DNA of 64,000 bases from Actinostola sp. cb2023 (lineage: Eukaryota > Cnidaria > Anthozoa > Actiniaria > Actinostolidae): positions 1 to 64,000 of the forward strand of contig JAUJYZ010001399.1 of NCBI GenBank assembly GCA_033675265.1, read 5' to 3'. Of the stretch, positions 49,801-61,800 are shown one piece after another. A program made the translations under genes and the position numbers. Each line of letters begins with the position of its first letter. Position 1 is the stretch's first letter. The notes beneath the pieces were generated by a model, which saw only the letters and a program-made list of their open reading frames with translations, made no database searches and was not told the DNA's origin.

Positions 49801-52800
49801 TTGTTCTATATGTCGTCACTTGTTCCTGTAGATTGAGATGGAACTACTTTTCCATTCAGCCTGCTTCTATTGTTCTATATGTCGTCACTTGTTCCTGTAG
49901 ATTGAGATGGAACTACTTTTCCATTCAGCCTGCTTCTATTGTTCTATATGTCGTCACTTGTTCCTGTAGATTGAGATGGAACTACTTTTCCATTCAGCCT
50001 GCTTCTATTGTTCTATATGTCGTCACTTGTTCCTGTAGATTGAGATGAAACTACTTTTCCATTCAGCCTGCTTCTATTGTTCTATATGTCGTCACTTGTT
50101 CCTGTAGATTGAGATGAAACTACTTTTCCATTCAGCCTGCTTCTATTGTTCTATATGTCGTCACTTGTTCCTGTAGATTGTTCCTGATGGAACTACTTTT
50201 CCATTCAGCCTGCTTCTATTGTTCTATATGTCGTCACTTGTTCCTGTAGATTGAGATGGAACTACTTTTCCATTCAGCCTGCTTCTATTGTTCTATATGT
50301 CGTCACTTGTTCCTGTAGATTGAGATGAGAAACTACTTTTCCATTCAGCCTGCTTCTATTGTTCTATATGTCGTCACTTGTTCCTGTAGATTGAGATGAA
50401 ACTACTTTTCCATTCAGCCTGCTTCTATTGTTCTATATGTCGTCACTTGTTCCTGTAGATTGAGATGGAACTACTTTTCCATTCAGCCTGCTTCTATTGT
50501 TCTATATGTCGTCACTTGTTCCTGTAGATTGAGATGGAACTACTTTTCCATTCAGCCTGCTTCTATTGTTCTATATGTCGTCACTTGTTCCTGTAGATTG
50601 AGATGAAACTACTTTTCCATTCAGCCTGCTTCTATTGTTCTATATGTCGTCACTTGTTCCTGTAGATTGAGATGGAACTACTTTTCCATTCAGCCTGCTT
50701 CTATTGTTCTATATGTCGTCACTTGTTCCTGTAGATTGAGATGGAACTACTTTTCCATTCAGCCTGCTTCTATTGTTCTATATGTCGTCACTTGTTCCTG
50801 TAGATTGAGATGAAACTACTTTTCCATTCAGCCTGCTTCTATTGTTCTATATGTCGTCACTTGTTCCTGTAGATTGAGATGAAACTACTTTTCCATTCAG
50901 CCTGCTTCTATTGTTCTATATGTCGTCACTTGTTCCTGTAGATGAGATGGAACTACTTTTCCATTCAGCCTGCTTCTATTGTTCTATATGTCGTCACTTG
51001 TTCCTGTAGATTGAGATGGAAACTACTTTTCCATTCAGCCTGCTTCTATTGTTCTATATGTCGTCACTTGTTCCTGTAGATTGAGATGAAACTACTTTTC
51101 CATTCAGCCTGCTTCTATTGTTCTATATGTCGTCACTTGTTCCTGTAGATTGAGATGATGAAACTACTTTTTTCCATTCAGCCTGCTTCTATTGTTCTAT
51201 ATGTCGTCACTTGTTCCTGTAGATTGAGATGGAACTACTTTTCCATTCAGCCTGCTTCTATTGTTCTATATGTCGTCACTTGTTCCTGTAGATTGAGATG
51301 GAACTACTTTTTTTCCATTCAGCCTGCTTCTATTGTTCTATATGTCGTCACTTGTTCCTGTAGATTGAGATGAAACTACTTTTCCATTCAGCCTGCTTCT
51401 ATTGTTCTATATGTCGTCACTTGTTCCTGTAGATTGAGATGGAACTACTTTTCCATTCAGCCTGCTTCTATTGTTCTATATGTCGTCACTTGTTCCTGTA
51501 GATTGAGATGGAACTACTTTTCCATTCAGCCTGCTTCTATTGTTCTATATGTCGTCACTTGTTCCTGTAGATTGAGATGGAACTACTTTTCCATTCAGCC
51601 TGCTTCTATTGTTCTATATGTCGTCACTTGTTCCTGTAGATTGAGATGGAACTACTTTTCCATTCAGCCTGCTTCTATTGTTCTATATGTCGTCACTTGT
51701 TCCTGTAGATTGAGATGAAACTACTTTTCCATTCAGCCTGCTTCTATTGTTCTATATGTCGTCACTTGTTCCTGTAGATTGAGATGGAACTACTTTTCCA
51801 TTCAGCCTGCTTCTATTGTTCTATATGTCGTCACTTGTTCCTGTAGATTGAGATGGAACTACTTTTCCATTCAGCCTGCTTCTATTGTTCTATATGTCGT
51901 CACTTGTTCCTGTAGATTGAGATGAAACTACTTTTCCATTCAGCCTGCTTCTATTGTTCTATATGTCGTCACTTGTTCCTGTAGATTGAGATGAAACTAC
52001 TTTTCCATTCAGCCTGCTTCTATTGTTCTATATGTCGTCACTTGTTCCTGTAGATTGAGATGGAACTACTTTTCCATTCAGCCTGCTTCTATTGTTCTAT
52101 ATGTCGTCACTTGTTCCTGTAGATTAGAGATGAAACTACTTTTCCATTCAGCCTGCTTCTATTGTTCTATATGTCGTCACTTGTTCCTGTAGATTGAGAT
52201 GAAACTACTTTTCCATTCAGCCTGCTTCTATTGTTCTATATGTCGTCACTTGTTCCTGTAGATTGAGATGGAACTACTTTTCCATTCAGCCTGCTTCTAT
52301 TGTTCTATATGTCGTCACTTGTTCCTGTAGATTGAGATGAAACTACTTTTCCATTCAGCCTGCTTCTATTGTTCTATATGTCGTCACTTGTTCCTGTAGA
52401 TTGAGATGGAACTACTTTTCCATTCAGCCTGCTTCTATTGTTCTATATGTCGTCACTTGTTCCTGTAGATTGAGATGGAACTACTTTTCCATTCAGCCTG
52501 CTTCTATTGTTCTATATGTCGTCACTTGTTCCTGTAGATTGAGATGGAACTACTTTTCCATTCAGCCTGCTTCTATTGTTCTATATGTCGTCACTTGTTC
52601 CTGTAGATTGAGATGAAACTACTTTTCCATTCAGCCTGCTTCTATTGTTCTATATGTCGTCACTTGTTCCTGTAGATTGAGATGAAACTACTTTTCCATT
52701 CAGCCTGCTTCTATTGTTCTATATATGTCGTCACTTGTTCCTGTAGATTGAGATGGAACTACTTTTCCATTCAGCTGCTTCTATTGTTCTATATGTCGTC

Positions 52801-55800
52801 ACTTGTTCCTGTAGATTGAGATGGAACTACTTTTCCATTCAGCCCGCTTCTATTGTTCTATATGTCGTCACTTGTTCCTGTAGATTGAGATGAAACTACT
52901 TTTCCATTCAGCCTGCTTCTATTGTTCTATATGTCGTCACTTGTTCCTGTAGATTGAGATGAAACTACTTTTCCATTCAGCCTGCTTCTATTGTTCTATA
53001 TGTCGTCACTTGTTCCTGTAGATTGAGATGGAACTACTTTTCCATTCAGCCTGCTTCTATTGTTCTATATGTCGTCACTTGTTCCTGTAGATTGAGATGG
53101 AACTACTTTTCCATTCAGCCTGCTTCTATTGTTCTATATGTTCGTCACTTGTTCCTGTAGATTGAGATGGAACTACTTTTCCATTCAGCCTGCTTCTATT
53201 GTTCTATATGTCGTCACTTGTTCCTGTAGATTGAGATGGAACTACTTTTCCATTCAGCCTGCTTCTATTGTTCTATATGTCGTCACTTGTTCCTGTAGAT
53301 TGAGATGGAACTACTTTTCCATTCAGCCTGCTTCTATTGTTCTATATGTCGTCACTTGTTCCTGTAGATTGAGATGGAACTACTTTTCCATTCAGCCTGC
53401 TTCTATTGTTCTATATGTCGTCACTTGTTCCTGTAGATTGAGATGGAACTACTTTTCCATTCAGCCTGCTTCTATTGTTCTATATGTCGTCACTTGTTCC
53501 TGTAGATTGAGATGAAACTACTTTTCCATTCAGCCTGCTTCTATTGTTCTATATGTCGTCACTTGTTCCTGTAGATTGAGATGGAACTACTTTTCCATTC
53601 AGCCTGCTTCTATTGTTCTATATGTCGTCACTTGTTCCTGTAGATTGAGATGAAACTACTTTTCCATTCAGCCTGCTTCTATTGTTCTATATGTCGTCAC
53701 TTGTTCCTGTAGATTGAGATGGAACTACTTTTCCATTCAGCCTGCTTCTATTGTTCTATATGTCGTCACTTGTTCCTGTAGATTGAGATGGAAACTACTT
53801 TTCCATTCAGCCTGCTTCTATTGTTCTATATGTCGTCACTTGTTCCTGTAGATTGAGATGGAAACTACTTTTCCATTCAGCCTGCTTCTATTGTTCTATA
53901 TGTCGTCACTTGTTCCTGTAGATTGAGATGGAACTACTTTTCCATTCAGCCTGCTTCTATTGTTCTATATGTCGTCACTTGTTCCTGTAGATTGAGATGG
54001 AACTACTTTTCCATTCAGCCTGCTTCTATTGTTCTATATGTCGTCACTTGTTCCTGTAGATTGAGATGGAACTACTTTTCCATTCAGCCTGCTTCTATTG
54101 TTCTATATGTCGTCACTTGTTCCTGTAGATTGAGACTACTTTTCCATTTCAGCCTGCTTCTATTGTTCTATATGTCGTCACTTGTTCCTGTAGAACTACT
54201 TTTCCATTCAGCCTGCTTCTATTGTTCTATAATGAACTACTTTTCCATTCAGCCTGCTTCTATTGTTCTATATGTCGTCACTTGTTCCTGTAGATTGAGA
54301 TGGAACTACTTTTCCATTCAGCCTGCTTCTATTGTTCTATATGTCGTCACTTGTTCCTGTAGATTGAGATGAAACTACTTTTCCATTCAGCCTGCTTCTA
54401 TTGTTCTATATGTCGTCACTTGTTCCTGTAGATTGAGATGGAACTACTTTTCCATTCAGCCTGCTTCTATTGTTCTATATGTCGTCACTTGTTCCTGTAG
54501 ATTGAGATGGAACTACTTTTCCATTCAGCCTGCTTCTATTGTTCTATATGTCGTCACTTGTTCCTGTAGATTGAGATGGAACTACTTTTCCATTCAGCCT
54601 GCTTCTATTGTTCTATATGTCGTCACTTGTTCCTGTAGATTGAGATGAAACTACTTTTCCATTCAGCCTGCTTCTATTGTTCTATATGTCGTCACTTGTT
54701 CCTGTAGATTGAGATGAAACTACTTTTCCATTCAGCCTGCTTCTATTGTTCTATATGTCGTCACTTGTTCCTGTAGATTGAGATGGAACTACTTTTCCAT
54801 TCAGCCTGCTTCTATTGTTCTATATGTCGTCACTTGTTCCTGTAGATTGAGATGGAACTACTTTTCCATTCAGCCTGCTTCTATTGTTCTATATGTCGTC
54901 ACTTGTTCCTGTAGATTGAGATGGAACTACTTTTCCATTCAGCCTGCTTCTATTGTTCTATATGTCGTCACTTGTTCCTGTAGATTGAGATGAAACTACT
55001 TTTCCATTCAGCCTGCTTCTATTGTTCTATATGTCGTCACTTGTTCCTGTAGATTGAGATGGAACTACTTTTCCATTCAGCCTGCTTCTATTGTTCTATA
55101 TGTCGTCACTTGTTCCTGTAGATTGAGATGGAACTACTTTTCCATTCAGCCTGCTTCTATTGTTCTATATGTCGTCACTTGTTCCTGTAGATTGAGATGA
55201 AACTACTTTTCCATTCAGCCTGCTTCTATTGTTCTATATGTCGTCACTTGTTCCTGTAGATTGAGATGAAACTACTTTTCCATTCAGCCTGCTTCTATTG
55301 TTCTATATGTCGTCACTTGTTCCTGTAGATTGAGATGGAACTACTTTTCCATTCAGCTTCTATTGTTCTATATGCTTCTATTGAGATGGAACTACTTTTC
55401 CATTCAGCCTGCTTCTATTGTTCTATATGTCGTCACTTGTTCCTGTAGATTGAGATGGAACTACTTTTCCATTCAGCCTGCTTCTATTGTTCTATATGTC
55501 GTCACTTGTTCCTGTAGATTGAGATGAAACTACTTTTCCATTCAGCCTGCTTCTATTGTTCTATATGTCGTCACTTGTTCCTGTAGATTGAGATGGAACT
55601 ACTTTTCCATTCAGCCTGCTTCTATTGTTCTATATGTCGTCACTTGTTTCTGTAGATTGAGATGAAACTACTTTTCCATTCAGCCTGCTTCTATTGTTCT
55701 ATATGTCGTCACTTGTTCCTGTAGATTGAGATGGAACTACTTTTCCATTCAGCCTGCTTCTATTGTTCTATATATGTCGTCACTTGTTCCTGTAGATTGA

Positions 55801-58800
55801 GATGGAACTACTTTTCCATTCAGCCTGCTTCTATTGTTCTATATGTCGTCACTTGTTCCTGTAGATTGAGATGGAACTACTTTTCCATTCAGCCTGCTTC
55901 TATTGTTCTATATGTCGTCACTTGTTCCTGTAGATTGAGATGAAACTACTTTTCCATTCAGCCTGCTTCTATTGTTCTATATGTCGTCACTTGTTCCTGT
56001 AGATTGAGATGAAACTACTTTTCCATTCAGCCTGCTTCTATTGTTCTATATGTCGTCACTTGTTCCTGTAGATTGAGATGGAACTACTTTTCCATTCAGC
56101 CTGCTTCTATTGTTCTATATGTCGTCACTTGTTCCTGTAGATTGAGATGGAACTACTTTTCCATTCAGCCTGCTTCTATTGTTCTATATGTCGTCACTTG
56201 TTCCTGTAGATTGAGATGGAACTACTTTTCCATTCAGCCCGCTTCTATTGTTCTATATGTCGTCAACTTGTTCCTGTAGATTGAGATGAAACTACTTTTC
56301 CATTCAGCCTGCTTCTATTGTTCTATATGTCGTCACTTGTTCCTGTAGATTGAGATGGAACTACTTTTCCATTCAGCCTGCTTCTATTGTTCTATATGTC
56401 GTCACTTGTTCCTGTAGATTGAGATGGAACTACTTTTCCATTCAGCCTGCTTCTATTGTTCTATATGTCGTCACTTGTTCCTGTAGATTGAGATGAAACT
56501 ACTTTTCCATTCAGCCTGCTTCTATTGTTCTATATGTCGTCACTTGTTCCTGTAGATTGAGATGAAACTACTTTTCCATTCAGCCTGCTTCTATTGTTCT
56601 ATATGTCGTCACTTGTTCCTGTAGATTGAGATGGAACTACTTTTCCATTCAGCCTGCTTCTATTGTTCTATATGTCGTCACTTGTTCCTGTAGATTGAGA
56701 TGGAACTACTTTTCCATTCAGCCTGCTTCTATTGTTCTATATGTCGTCACTTGTTCCTGTAGATTGAGATGAACTACTTTTGAAACTACTTTTCCATTCA
56801 GCCTGCTTCTATTGTTCTATATGTCGTCACTTGTTCCTGTAGATTGAGATGGAACTACTTTTACTTTTCCATTCAGCCTGCTTCTATTGTTCTATATGTC
56901 GTCACTTGTTCCTGTAGATTGAGATGAAACTACTTTTCCATTCAGCCTGCTTCTATTGTTCTATATGTCGTCACTTGTTCCTGTAGATTGAGATGGAACT
57001 ACTTTTCCATTCAGCCTGCTTCTATTGTTCTATATGTCGTCACTTGTTCCTGTAGATTGAGATGGAACTACTTTTCCATTCAGCCTGCTTCTATTGTTCT
57101 ATATGTCGTCACTTGTTCCTGTAGATTGAGATGGAAACTACTTTTCCATTCAGCCTGCTTCTATTGTTCTATATGTCGTCACTTGTTCCTGTAGATTGAG
57201 ATGAAACTACTTTTCCATTCAGCCTGCTTCTATTGTTCTATATGTCGTCACTTGTTCCTGTAGATTGAGATGAAACTTTTCCTAGCTTGCTTCTATTGTT
57301 CTATATGTTGTCACTTGTTCCTGTAGATTGAGATGGAACTACTTTTCCATTCAGCCTGCTTCTATTGTTCTATATGTCGTCACTTGTTCCTGTAGATTGA
57401 GATGGAACTACTTTTCCATTCAGCCCGCTTCTATTGTTCTATATGTCGTCACTTGTTCCTGTAGATTGAGATGAAACTACTTTTCCATTCAGCCTGCTTC
57501 TATTGTTCTATATGTCGTCACTTGTTCCTGTAGATTGAGATGAAACTACTTTTCCATTCAGCCTGCTTCTATTGTTCTATATGTCGTCACTTGTTCCTGT
57601 AGATTGAGATGGAACTACTTTTCCATTCAGCCCTGCTTCTATTGTTCTATATGTCGTCACTTGTTCCTGTAGATTGAGATGGAACTACTTTTCCATTCAG
57701 CCTGCTTCTATTGTTCTATATGTCGTCACTTGTTCCTGTAGATTGAGATGGAACTACTTTTCCATTCAGCCTGCTTCTATTATTGTAGATTGAGATGGAA
57801 CTACTTTTCCATTCTATATGTCGTCACTTGTTCCTGTAGATTGAGATGAAACTACTTTTCCATTCAGCCCGCTTCTATTGTTCTATATGTCGTCACTTGT
57901 TCCTGTAGATTGAGATGGAACTACTTTTCCATTCAGCCTGCTTCTATTGTTCTATATGTCGTCACTTGTTCCTGTAGATTGAGATGGAACTACTTTTCCA
58001 TTCAGCCTGCTTCTATTGTTCTATATGTCGTCACTTGTTCCTGTAGATTGAGATGAAACTACTTTTCCATTCAGCCTGCTTCTATTGTTCTATATGTCGT
58101 CACTTGTTCCTGTAGATTGAGATGAAACTACTTTTCCATTCAGCCTGCTTCTATTGTTCTATATGTCGTCACTTGTTCCTGTAGATTGAGATGGAACTAC
58201 TTTTCCATTCAGCCTGCTTCTATTGTTCTATATGTCGTCACTTGTTCCTGTAGATTGAGATGGAACTACTTTTCCATTCAGCCTGCTTCTATTGTTCTAT
58301 ATGTCGTCACTTGTTCCTGTAGATTGAGATGAGATGAAACTACTTTTCCATTCAGCCCGCTTCTATTGTTCTATATGTCGTCACTTGTTCCTGTAGATTG
58401 AGATGAAACTACTTTAATTTCCATTCAGCCTGCTTCTATTGTTCTATATGTCGTCACTTGTTCCTGTAGATTGAGATGGAACTACTTTTCCATTCAGCCC
58501 GCTTCTATTGTTCTATATGTCGTCACTTGTTCCTGTAGATTGAGATGGAACTACTTTTCCATTCAGCCTGCTTCTATTGTTCTATATGTCGTCACTTGTT
58601 CCTGTAGATTGAGATGAAACTACTTTTCCATTCAGCCTTGCTTCTATTGTTCTATATGTCGTCACTTGTTCCTGTAGATTTGAGATGGAAACTACTTTTC
58701 CATTCAGCCCGCTTCTATTGTTCTATATGTCGTCACTTGTTTCTGTAGATTGAGATGAAACTACTTTTCCATTCAGCCTGCTTCTATTGTTCTATATGTC

Positions 58801-61800
58801 GTCACTTGTTCCTGTAGATTGAGATGGAACTACTTTTCCATTCAGCCTGCTTCTATTGTTCTATATGTCGTCACTTGTTCCTGTAGATTGAGATGGAACT
58901 ACTTTTCCATTCAGCCTGCTTCTATTGTTCTATATGTCGTCACTTGTTCCTGTAGATTGAGATGGAACTACTTTTCCATTCAGCCCGCTTCTATTGTTCT
59001 ATATGTCGTCACTTGTTCCTGTAGATTGAGATGAAACTACTTTTCCATTCAGCCCGCTTCTATTGTTCTATATGTCGTCACTTGTTCCTGTAGATTGAGA
59101 TGGAACTACTTTTCCATTCAGCCTTGCTTCTATTGTTCTATATGTCGTCACTTGTTCCTGTAGATTGAGATGGAACTACTTTTCCATTCAGCCTGCTTCT
59201 ATTGTTCTATATGTCGTCACTTGTTCCTGTAGATTGAGATGAAACTACTTTTCCATTCAGCCTGCTTCTATTGTTCTATATGTCGTCACTTGTTCCTGTA
59301 GATTGAGATGAAACTTTTTTTCCATTCAGCCTGCTTCTATTGTTCTATATGTCGTCACTTGTTCCTGTAGATTGAGATGGAACTACTTTTCCATTCAGCC
59401 TGCTTCTATTGTTCTATATGTCGTCACTTGTTCCTGTAGATTGAGATGGAACTACTTTTCCATTCAGCCTGCTTCTATTGTTCTATATGTCGTCACTTGT
59501 TCCTGTAGATTGAGATGAAACTACTTTTCCATTCAGCTTGCTTCTATTGTTCTATATGTCGTCACTTGTTCCTGTAGATTGAGATGGAACTACTTTTCCA
59601 TTCAGCCCGCTTCTATTGTTCTATATGTCGTCACTTGTTCCTGTAGATTGAGATGAAACTACTTTTCCATTCAGCCCTGCTTCTATTGTTCTATATGTCG
59701 TCACTTGTTCCTGTAGATTGAGATGGAACTACTTTTCCATTCAGCCTGCTTCTATTGTTCTATATGTCGTCACTTGTTCCTGTAGATTGAGATGAAAACT
59801 ACTTTTCCATTCAGCCTGCTTCTATTGTTCTATATGTCGTCACTTGTTCCTGTAGATTGAGATGGAACTACTTTTCCATTCAGCCCGCTTCTATTGTTCT
59901 ATATGTCGTCACTTGTTCCTGTAGATTGAGATTGAACTACTTTTTTTCCATTCAGCCCGCTTCTATTGTTCTATATGTCGTCACTTGTTCCTGTAGATTG
60001 AGATGAAACTACTTTTCCATTCAGCCCGCTTCTATTGTTCTATATGTCGTCACTTGTTCCTGTAGATTGAGATGAAACTACTTTAATTTCCATTCAGCCT
60101 GCTTCTATTGTTCTATATGTCGTCACTTGTTCCTGTAGATTGAGATGGAACTACTTTTCCATTCAGCCTGCTTCTATTGTTCTATATGTCGTCACTTGTT
60201 CCTGTAGATTGAGATGAAACTACTTTAATTTCCATTCAGCCTGCTTCTATTGTTCTATATGTCGTCACTTGTTCCTGTAGATTGAGATGAAACTACTTTT
60301 CCATTCAGCCTGCTTCTATTGTTCTATATGTCGTCACTTGTTCCTGTAGATTGAGATGAAACTACTTTTCCATTCAGCCTGCTTCTATTGTTCTATATGT
60401 CGTCACTTGTTCCTGTAGATTGAGATGGAACTACTTTTCCATTCAGCCTGCTTCTATTGTTCTATATGTCGTCACTTGTTCCTGTAGATTGAGATGAAAC
60501 TACTTTTCCATTCAGCCCGCTTCTATTGTTCTATATGTCGACACTTGTTCCTGTAGATTGAGATTGAACTACTTTTCCATTCAGCCCGCTTCTATTGTTC
60601 TATATGTCGTCACTTGTTCCTGTAGATTGAGATGAAACTACTTTTCCATTCAGCCTGCTTCTATTGTTCTATATGTCGTCACTTGTTCCTGTAGATTGAG
60701 ATGAAACTACTTTTCCATTCAGCCCGCTTCTATTGTTCTATATGTCGTCACTTGTTCCTGTAGATTGAGATGAAACTACTTTAATTTCCATTCAGCCTGC
60801 TTCTATTGTTCTATATGTCGTCACTTGTTCCTGTAGATTGAGATGAAACTACTTTTCCATTCAGCCCGCTTCTATTGTTCTATATGTCGTCACTTGTTCC
60901 TGTAGATTGAGATGGAACTACTTTTCCATTCAGCCCGCTTCTATTGTTCTATATGTCGTCACTTGTTCCTGTAGATTGAGATGAAACTACTTTTCCATTC
61001 AGCCCGCTTCTATTGTTCTATATGTCGTCACTTGTTCCTGTAGATTGAGATGGAACTACTTTTCCATTCAGCGTGCTTCTATTGTTCTATATGTCGTCAC
61101 TTGTTCCTGTAGATTGAGATGGAACTACTTTTCCATTCAGCCTGCTTCTATTGTTCTATATGTCATCACTTGTTCCTGTAGATTGAGATGGAACTACTTT
61201 TCCATTCAGCCTGCTTCTATTGTTCTATATATCGTCACTTGTTCCTGTAGATTGAGATGAAACTACTTTTCCATTCAGCCTGCTTCTATTGTTCTATATG
61301 TCGTCACTTGTTCCTGTAGATTGAGATGGAACTACTTTTCCATTCAGCCTGCTTCTATTGTTCTATATGTCGTCACTTGTTCCTGTAGATTGAGATGGAA
61401 CTACTTTTCCATTCAGCCTGCTTCTATTGTTCTATATGTCATCACTTGTTCCTGTAGATTGAGATGAAACTACTTTTCCATTCAGCCCGCTTCTATTGTT
61501 CTATATGTCGTCACTTGTTCCTGTAGATTGAGATGAAACTACTTTTCCATTCAGCCTGCTTCTATTGTTCTATATGTCGTCACTTGTTCCTGTAGATTGA
61601 GATGAAACTACTTTTCCATTCAGCCCGCTTCTATTGTTCTATATATTTGTATGTCGTCACTTGTTCCTGTAGATTGAGATTGAGAGTAATGAGAATCAGA
61701 GGTAGGGATAGTGATTGATGATGTGCTTAATCTGTAACGTTTCTTGCAGTATAACTGTCTTTATCGTCTTGACACATGCTTTAAAGACTTCAAGACACAT

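Noticed and set aside
42190..61260. Many + strand ORFs of 66-149 codons repeating RWNYFSIQPASIV
   Set aside because: They are translations of the 69-bp intronic minisatellite. They open only because 69 is a multiple of three and stop wherever a unit has GATGA instead of GATGG.
41854..61685. CRISPR array
   Set aside because: Units are contiguous with no unique spacers, the unit is 69 bp, and the context is a eukaryotic intron.
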